From the NCBI GenBank assembly GCA_009733775.1, contig WOGZ01000077.1, positions 1 to 64,000 of the forward strand: DNA of 64,000 nucleotides. Direction: 5' to 3'. The position numbers and the translations under genes were made by a program. Origin of the DNA: Alectoria sarmentosa (lineage: Eukaryota > Ascomycota > Lecanoromycetes > Lecanorales > Parmeliaceae). The notes beneath the pieces are model-generated. The model did no database searches. It saw only the letters and a program-made list of their open reading frames with translations, and had not been told where the DNA came from. Positions 56,807 to 64,000 of this stretch are shown here, one piece after another (the stretch's first letter is position 1; each line of letters opens with the position of its first letter).

Positions 56807-57616
56807 ATGCCTCTCTGCGGAGGAGGCAAGACGGTACATCGAAAGCTTGTTCTCTTGTACCGTCTCACTACTTTCTATTGCTGCCATTTGACTGATCGGG
56901 ATCTCTAATAGAGGCGACGGTGCTTGCGGCAAGACTTCACTGCTCAACGTGTTTACCAGAGGGTAGGTCTTACCTTTCCGAACCCACCCAACCTTATCTG
57001 ATGCGCCTTGCGCGATCCCAGGTACTTTCCTACGGTATACGAGCCCACCGTCTTCGAAAACTATGTCCACGATATCTTCGTTGATAACGTCCACATCGAG
57101 CTTTCCCTCTGGGACACCGCCGGCCAAGAGGAATTCGACCGCCTGCGCTCCCTCTCTTATGATGACACCCACACTATCATGCTCTGCTTCAGCGTCGATT
57201 CTACAGATTCGCTCGAGAACGTTGAGTCGAAATGGGTGGGTGAAATAGCGGAGAACTGCCAGGGTGTGAAGCTCGTGCTTGTGGCGCTGAAGTGCGATTT
57301 AAGGGAGAGAGGCGGCGATGAGGAAGAGGAAACGGAAGCGAGGCGAGGAGGGGAGAAGGTCATGATTGATTATAAGCAGGGGTTAGAGGTCGCGAAGAGG
57401 ATACAGGCGCTGCGGTACCTGGGTACGTCCGGTTCCCGTATTAGTTCAAGCTGGATGGCAATGGAAAGTCACACGCTAACACCTATTGTCGGCGCAGAGT
57501 GCTCAGCGAAACGAAACCGGGGCGTCAACGAAGCCTTCACAGAAGCGGCAAGAGTCGCGCTCTCAGTCAAGGGTGCCGGCACGTCGGGTGGAGGGAGCAA
57601 GTGCTCCGTGATGTGA
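56807..57616 (+). CDS. RHO3: Rho-type GTPase RHO3
   Basis: Four exons (56807-56856, 56912-56962, 57022-57422 and 57498-57616) total 621 nt, or 206 aa. [20 protein letters not shown] and the P-loop GDGACGKT (18-25) are recovered only by splicing. They are followed by the switch I effector region [14 protein letters not shown], switch [24 protein letters not shown] (NKxD-type, here KCD), and [10 protein letters not shown]. The protein ends in the CaaX box CSVM for prenylation. Rho3 directs polarised exocytosis and actin cables at hyphal tips. An acidic insert after residue 130 ([16 protein letters not shown]) is somewhat longer than in other Rho proteins but common in Rho3. Confidence 0.95.
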
Positions 57617-58223
57617 GCTGTACATGCGGCGAAATGAGCCATCGCCTTTTTGAGGACCAACTTCAGCGCCTTTCTGTAGGGGTGTCACAAATGTCCTTTC
57701 GCTGTATTCATGAGCCTGAAGGTGCTGGCAAGGAGTCTCTCTTGTCTGGCAAAGGCGTTCATATCGGTCATTGTCTTATGTAATATACTCGCCCTGGTCA
57801 TCCGTACCAAGTCTTTTTGCACACAGTGCGCTACATTCTTACTCTGCTTTCGGGCTTCTTGATCGATGCTCGCTCGAGGTCAAGAAATAACGGAAAGACG
57901 TCGCCTATTTTCGCTCAACGCACGTGCTTTAGGCCGCTCAGGCTTCCATCTGAGAGCCGAGAGATTGGACCACCTTCGCACTGTCAGCTGCCTTCCTCGC
58001 TTCTGAAGTTTAGACCTGCCTGGATAATGAGCCAGGAAATGCAACAACTTTCCCCTCCGTGGGTGCAGGACATACCACGCGAGATCGCCAAAAGTTTGGT
58101 CGTCAAAGTATAAAGCCCTTACATCCCATCTCTATAGTCTATATTGGATCAACTTCTTGATCTACAAAAAAGATCGCTCGATGTCATAGATTCAAGATTC
58201 AGCCCAAGCATACTCTCGCGACT
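57617..58223. other. Convergent intergenic region
   Basis: This is the 3' flank of RHO3 and SER2. No gene was seen. Confidence 0.5.
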
Positions 58224-59324
58224 TCAAAAGATCAAATACAGCACATCTGCGAGGCTGTTTCCATTCAATCTCATGGGTGCCCGAATCTGCACCCTCTCTT
58301 TGGCATTCCATGCAATGCCTAAACCCGAGGTCCCAAGCATGAGCAGATCGTTGGACCCATCGCCCACAGCCAGCGTTTCAGGCAAGGGGATCGCATGATC
58401 GGCCGCGAGAGATTTCAAGGTCTCTCTTTTCAGCTCGGGCGTAACGATCGGATAGTTGGGATCCAGCAACCCCGAAAGATGCGAATACGGCAAATCCGTT
58501 GTTGGGCCCTCCTCCAATAAATGATTGGCAACCGCAACGTCCAGCCCGAGTTCGCCTTTCAGCCACTCAGCCATTGGTATGAAACCTCCGCTTACAACAC
58601 CTGTCAGCACTCCCTTCTTTTTCAAACCACTGACAAGCTCTCTCGCGCCTGTTGCAATTGTGACCGTCTTTTTCAGGTCCTCCCATACACTTGTACGCAC
58701 GCCCTTCAGCATGGCAACACGTTCGGAAAGGGATGTTGCGAAGTCAATGTCTCCGTTCATGGCGCGGGCTGTGATAGCTGAGACTGCATCGCTGATACCG
58801 ATTGAGCGGGCGAGCTCGTCGATTACTTCCTCGTTAATGAGGGTGGAGTCCATGTCGAAAAGAGCGAGCCGCAGGGGGCGCTGCTGATATCCAGAAGCAT
58901 TGGGGGGAACGTCAAAGATGATCTCAAGACCATGTTCAAACTCAAAATCTCGGATTGGAACATCGTGTCTGATACTCGAAAAGTCTGGTCGGTCCTGATA
59001 GGGTCCTGTATAGGTGGTCTGGGTGATGTGGGAGGTAAGGTGCCGAGTTGATTCATGGTTAAAAGTGGGCACAAGTTGAGCGAGCAGAGATACAAAGGAG
59101 TCGACAGAGGAGGGCAAACATTGTCTCATAGCTTTGGTCTCATCCTGGTTCCCATTTATGCTGCTAGCTGTAGACTGTAAGGTCAGATTTGGGCTAGTGA
59201 GCCTCGACCTGGGAAAGAAGGTCACGATGAAAGTGGCTTTCTGTGTCTGCTCAAGCGACAAGCCATTATTTTCGGACTTTGGGCCCTTCCCGGCAACTTC
59301 TGTGAGAGATTCTGGAGCGAGCAT
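58224..59324 (-). CDS. SER2: Phosphoserine phosphatase
   Basis: This is a single reverse exon of 366 aa. HAD-family motif I is FDMDSTLINEE (Asp157 nucleophile, Asp159). Motif II lies in TGVVSGGFIPMAEWL, a Lys of motif III precedes the final domain, and motif IV is AVGDGSNDLLML. The N-terminal 140 residues form the regulatory/ACT-like half seen in fungal SER2. The enzyme performs the last step of serine synthesis from 3-phosphoglycerate. Its start codon is 181 bp from that of IPI3 on the other strand. Confidence 0.94.
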   Translation of the reverse strand: MLAPESLTEVAGKGPKSENNGLSLEQTQKATFIVTFFPRSRLTSPNLTLQSTASSINGNQDETKAMRQCLPSSVDSFVSLLAQLVPTFNHESTRHLTSHITQTTYTGPYQDRPDFSSIRHDVPIRDFEFEHGLEIIFDVPPNASGYQQRPLRLALFDMDSTLINEEVIDELARSIGISDAVSAITARAMNGDIDFATSLSERVAMLKGVRTSVWEDLKKTVTIATGARELVSGLKKKGVLTGVVSGGFIPMAEWLKGELGLDVAVANHLLEEGPTTDLPYSHLSGLLDPNYPIVTPELKRETLKSLAADHAIPLPETLAVGDGSNDLLMLGTSGLGIAWNAKERVQIRAPMRLNGNSLADVLYLIF

Positions 59325-59505
59325 CGGTGATCGATTAAGTGAAAACTACTCAAGCCATTGCAGCTCTCAGATGAGTGACTGCAAGGTACGTTAGTGAGAC
59401 ATATATTGGCGAGACCCTTATCGATAAGGGTATGGAACCTTGACTTGGAAACGGGCTTCATATTTTCATATTCTCGGCTTGATCGCATTCATTCCTTTTT
59501 CTGCA
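59325..59505. promoter_or_regulatory. Shared divergent promoter SER2 / IPI3
   Basis: Only 181 bp separate the SER2 and IPI3 start codons, so this segment must serve both genes. Confidence 0.55.
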
Positions 59506-61207
59506 ATGCTCACAGAAAGCTTCGTAGCATCGACGCTGAACCCCGAGAAGTTAAGCAACAGCGTCATTCCTGGGGTACATTTCTACGATTTTCAGCCTCT
59601 GCCAGCTTTGAAGTCCACCTTCAAGAAAAGCTCCACAAGCACCAATTGTCTAGCAGTCAGCCCATCTCATGTCTTCGCTGCACAAGCAGATAAGGCCGTT
59701 ATCCATGTCTACAGTAGGGAGCGAAAAAATCAGGAGGCCGTAGTGCCCTTCCCTGAAAAGATTCAGAGCATTGTTCTTGCCGGAGAATCAGATGGATCTG
59801 GAACGCTCATTCTGGGTACTGAGGGCGGAAGGGTGATACTGTGGGAGGTATGTCTAGTTCACCAAAACGATATTGGCTTTTGCTGACGCTGACCATTCAA
59901 AGTAGCTTGGAACTGGGAGACAAGTATCCACACCACAACATCACCTCCATTCAACAACATGCCTTGCGGTGGATCCAACCTCCAACTTCCTCTTGTCTGG
60001 CTCTCCAGATTCAACGATCCATGTCTGGTCTATTCCAGGTCTGCTCTCATTCTCAGCCTCATCAGCCAATGAAAATGGCCATGATCTGCCGTTCTCTCCT
60101 TTCAGGTCACTTTCGAACCACCGTGCTGCTATAACTGCCATTGTATTCGGCCACAGCTCCAGTGACAAAAACATTGCCGTATCAGCTTCGAAGGACAATA
60201 CATGTATAGTCTGGGACTACCTGAACGGAGATGCTCTGCATACCTTCCTGCTTCCCTCGAGTCCGCTCTGTCTGGCCTTAGACCCTGCAGATCGTGCTGT
60301 TTACGCAGGATATGAAGATGGCAGCGTACAGCTCATAGACTTCTACAGCCAAGGTGGATTGACACAGCCATTACACAACCCTGATCTACGGTCTGCACCA
60401 ACCCAGCCTCCACCGTCCGACAGGTGGTCAGCTCCGGATCATTCAGCGTTCCCAACTCTCTGCCTTCAAGTCAGCTACGATGGCACTAACCTAATTTCCG
60501 GTCATCAAGATGGGAAAGTTCACAATTGGGACGTAGCCGCTGGCAAATATGATAAAAGATTGGCTGACTTTGCTGCCCCAATCACGAATGTAGTCATGCT
60601 AAAGCCGATTGGCTTCCACGAAATAACCAAGCCAGCCGTGAGGCTTCATAATGTTGTTAAGCCACGGTACGGAAGTTTCGTCAATGGCGACCACGGCACT
60701 CTCGGCATCGCTATACCCAACAAGTACACCTTTACAGCACGATTCACAACTACCCTTCCTCTTCCATTTTCTGCTGATTCTGCGTCTTTTCATCAAGCAT
60801 TACACCATTCCTCTTTCCCAACTGCTCTTCTTGAAGAATCTCTCGCCGAACTATCTACTCCTCCGAAAGTTTTCGACGCTAGTGTTGATTCATCGGAGCT
60901 TGCAAATCTCCGTGCCCAGAATGCCGCACTCTCCTCTCAGCTTGAGGTAGCTGAGGAGCGTCATAGTAGCGCAGCAGCAATGGTGCTTGAGCAAAAGAAA
61001 GAGGATTGGCGGCGACAGAAGGATGAGGACATCAAGGCGGGGAGGAAGAAACGGAGAAGGCTGAGAAGGATAAAGGTTGCAGAAGTAGCAAGGAAAAAGG
61101 AAATGGGAGAGGCCATGGATGGTGAAGACGAAGACATGAATGAACGCGGAAAGGACGAAGAGGAGGACTTGAGCAGTAGCACCGATGAGATGACAGAAAG
61201 CGATTAA
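59506..61207 (+). CDS. IPI3: Pre-rRNA-processing WD40 protein IPI3
   Basis: Two exons (59506-59847 and 59906-61207) give 1644 nt, or 547 aa. WD40 repeats are visible, for example VDPTSNFLLSGSPDSTIHVW, NIAVSASKDNTCIVWDYLNG and LISGHQDGKVHNWDV. The N-terminal segment MLTESFVASTL and the C-terminal coiled coil followed by a Lys/Arg and then acidic tail fit Ipi3. Ipi3 works with Ipi1 and Rix1 and the AAA ATPase Rea1 in ITS2 processing and 60S maturation, and in pre-replication complex loading. The intron ends with CTGACCATTCAAAGTAG. The start is the conserved ATG, while the frame upstream lacks homology. Confidence 0.92.
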
Positions 61208-62218
61208 TTTTGAAACGAATGATGGCGAAAGGATAAGAACATTGCCTGATCAGGAAATCGAAGAAGTCGGGGTTGAGAGAGGTAAATCCTGATGCTAGTT
61301 GGCCGAACGAGAATGTCTGACCAGCCTTTAAGCAGCCACAAGTAGTAGCAGGCTCAAAGCGCCAGTCACACGTAAGATTCGCACGACGAAGAGCATGAAG
61401 CCGGTATCAATTGTTAGGATAAAGAAGTGTGGCCCGAGCAAACTCTCACGTTGATATGGCTCTGCTCCAAGCACAACTGCCAGATTCAAGCCCAACAAGC
61501 CGGCCACTTTCGTAAAATGACAAGCCCGGAAGAAGCTTTAGCGCATCGGTAATTCTGTTCTTGCTCTTCCTGTGTGTTGATTTGCTTGGGGTTTAGACCG
61601 CTGCAATTGCACGTTATCTTGGGAATCTCCCGTGAGGAAGCAAAGATTGGGTGGAGTGTGAGACGATCATTCAGCTTCAATGGTCAATTGCCTGGATGCA
61701 ACGTGCCATTGCTTTCTCTGCTATATAAGATCCCAAATATTTCTCGGCAAACCGAGCCGCCATTGTCCTCTCGCTGCAGTCTTCCGTACCGCAGGTCCTC
61801 GACATTTGACATGATATTGGAAGTGGCCTCTCTCGTTTCATTCCCGCATATCATGCCTCCACCAACGTCCAGCTTGGCATGAAGCTATTGCAAAAGTTGA
61901 TTCGGAGGTCTGGGGCAGCTAAACGGATGTTGCTTTGTTTTGTTTATTCTCTGTCTAGCGGTGCAGGCCTGTTGGATCAAAACGTGTTGGGATGGCCGTT
62001 GTATGCTGGAGAGAGGGGAATATGAGGCTCGAGGCTCCGCATCTGGTGTTTTGCGGGGTTTAGTGCCAGCTTGGGGCACAAAAGCAGTGGAGACGGTGCT
62101 TTGGATGTGGTGCAGCGCGGACGTTTGGTCTGCGAGGTAGAAGGAAATTTACCCAATTCATGGTGGCAGGGGCTGGATCAACGATGCGAGTACGACCTCA
62201 TCCTCGATGTTGGAGGCT
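61208..62218. other. Intergenic, no gene seen
   Basis: This lies downstream of IPI3. No frame shows family content. Confidence 0.45.
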
Positions 62219-62416
62219 TCAGATGAGGTCATCGTCCTCTCCATCACAATCTTGGGTGACGCCCAGGGTGACGCCCAGGGTAGCTATGATGGGCGCGGGA
62301 AGGTGTCTCTTGTACTCAGACGAAAGGGACTTGAGGACAATGCCCGCAATGGAGACGGCTGCTCCGAGGACGATGGCGTCAGAAGCGAGGGTCATGATGG
62401 ATACTGGAGCAGACAT
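62219..62416 (-). CDS. Possible small hydrophobic protein (65 aa)
   Basis: This reverse frame opens with an ATG. It encodes two hydrophobic stretches (MTLASDAIVLGAAVSIAGIV and PAPIIATLGVTLGV) and an acidic end. The second stretch comes from a direct 15-nt duplication (GGGTGACGCCCAGGG-type on the forward strand) near 62255-62285. No homologue comes to mind. It could be a real small membrane protein, one exon of a larger gene, or chance. Confidence 0.3.
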   Translation of the reverse strand: MSAPVSIMTLASDAIVLGAAVSIAGIVLKSLSSEYKRHLPAPIIATLGVTLGVTQDCDGEDDDLI

Positions 62417-64000
62417 AATGGTGATTTGTGGAGCGGTTTTCTTGGTTTCTGGGTTATTCGAATGAGTTGGTGATAGAGGAAGCGTTCAACCTGATTCAAG
62501 TAAATTGGACTCTGATTTTTTTGCTCAAATGAGAATTTTAGAAGCAGTGGAGGTTGAATCAAAGGGGGAAGGGAGAATGATGGTTATCAGTTGCACTCTT
62601 CAAAGGATTTCAGACCTTGCCGAGGAGTTCTCTTTTCATTTTCTGTTGGATGCAAGAAGCGTCCCAAGTAGGCAAGTAGGAAAGAAAGCTGACAGGCGGG
62701 AAAGACGTGGCGCTCTGGCCGTTCCGACGTTCTAGGGGAAAATTGAAAGCGAGGCCCCAGGCGCTACGGTTGAGCCCGGATGTCATGCCTGCATATCGAA
62801 TATCGATCTGCATCAATGCGACTTGACTGGGTTGTGCTTGCTCGTGAATCCTACCTCGGTCCCTTGGTCATGCATGACCCTTCCAGGTACCTACCTAGTT
62901 TCCAACCCCTGTCAAACGGCGAGCAGCGACAGGGAACAAAATTGATGGAGAGGCCTCGCGTAGAAGAGCGAGAAACCTTTCAGCAGTTCTGGCTCACGCC
63001 CCCTTCCCCCCAATGGATTCGTCGATTCCGGAACAAACGTCTGCGTGTCGCTTTAAGCAAGCTTTCTCTGAAAGCACCATCTTTTTTTTTGGGACTTCTG
63101 CTTCATACAGTGCTCACGTCTTAAAAGTCACAGTCCCTTGTTCTCGTCCAGCTAGGTACCTACGGTAGCCTGCCAACAAATAGAACCTGGCCGCCGCTGC
63201 GGAGTAGACGATGTCCTCTCGAGGGAGTCGAATTTGATAAGACCAAGCAAGCACATACTGTATCCGCAACCCATAGCAGGGCTCGCGGAAGGATCCGTCC
63301 GTGGAATCCGATTCGGCTTATCAGTACTACCGTACTTACTTTTCGAGTCATGTTGAGGGCCTTGGCAACGGTAATTGGCGCGGGGGCACAAGCGAAAATA
63401 GGTACTTTAGCTTGGATTGGGGCCATTTCAATAATGTGGAGCCAGTCGGGTGTGACTTCATGCACACTGTTACGCGGAGCAACGAAACACCCCACGTGAC
63501 TTGACCTTCGCTTATGGTCTCTGACCTTTGCAAGTGTGCATGAGCATGACTGGGGCTATGTAAAGTAGAGCTTGCTTTCTCCTGGCAAAAGAACACTCCT
63601 CTGGGCTTCGTGGGATACTACCGCAGGCGTATTGGCGGGGAAAGTACCTACCTTGTGGGTAATTGTGATCGTAGGATTTCTGAACGATATCGCAGATTTG
63701 GCAGGAAGAAGGATAAGTTGGTCTGATGGAAGACTTTGCCTTTGGAAATTTTGGCGTGGGCAATTGCCGTGCTTGTTTCATTGCGAAGCGTTTAATGCGG
63801 TGAGCTTCATGGCCGAGTCTCTTTCCCCCAAAAAAAAGGATGGTGGCCTGTCCTTGGTGCTTTCTCGCCACTTGATAGAGGGTAAGATTGGTGATTGTGA
63901 AGCCCCATGTGTATGCCTAGACACTGTCTTACAAAAGTCTCGAACAGAGCAGATGGAGCAGGAAACCATTAGGAAACCATGAAGCGTTACCATCCGCGCC
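62417..64000. other. Terminal intergenic region, no gene seen
   Basis: No supported gene is present. GGTACC motifs occur at 62886 and 63155. The forward frame 63572-63982 and its antisense partner lack recognisable domains. Confidence 0.4.

Overview
The window looks like nuclear DNA of a filamentous ascomycete (Pezizomycotina; a leotiomycete-like fungus is my inference only). Genes are interrupted by many short GT-AG introns with CTRAC-type branch points. The housekeeping set is fungal: CSN2, CWC25, SPC19, ATP18, ISD11, LIP2, RHO3, IPI3, SER2 and POP7. Pth11/rhodopsin-like and UstYa families, which are specific to filamentous fungi, are also present. About 26 protein-coding loci can be supported; most were assembled by eye from exons whose summed lengths are multiples of three.

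Layout. 0.7-3.5 kb: a CorA-like transporter, four of whose six introns share length and a 3' signature (introner-like). 4.0-7.5 kb: three reverse-strand genes, ISD11 (Fe-S assembly), an Arb2-domain protein and mitochondrial uS14. 7.6-9.7 kb: no recognisable gene. 9.8-21.6 kb: a RING protein, a low-complexity protein of unknown function, a large type II EGF-domain membrane protein and an otubain with a repeat-bearing tail. 23.3-30.3 kb: CSN2 and CWC25 diverging from a shared promoter, then an SGNH-like membrane esterase and a short-chain dehydrogenase. 30.3-34.1 kb: gene-poor. 34.2-39.5 kb: an acyltransferase-3, ATP18 and SPC19 divergent, and a rhodopsin-domain 7TM protein.

40.9-51.6 kb is the most unusual part. 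It holds a decayed ABC-B transporter (three in-frame stops and one frameshift), an intact UstYa/DUF3328 oxidase-like gene with both HxxHC-type motifs, a small secreted protein with Kex2 (KR) sites and repeated tyrosine-containing segments, and a membrane-anchored S33-type serine hydrolase. The UstYa gene plus the repeat-bearing KR precursor has the signature of a dikaritin-type fungal RiPP locus (the ustiloxin, phomopsin and asperipin class). The candidate core segments NIVVKY and NFIVRY do not match any core I know.

51.9-62.4 kb returns to conserved genes: a SPOUT1-type methyltransferase, POP7 and LIP2 with start codons 39 bp apart, RHO3, SER2 and IPI3 divergent, and a doubtful small membrane ORF. 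The intergenic DNA carries several micro- and minisatellites and a recurrent GGTACC-centred motif. No rRNA, CRISPR array, transposase or intact transposon was seen.
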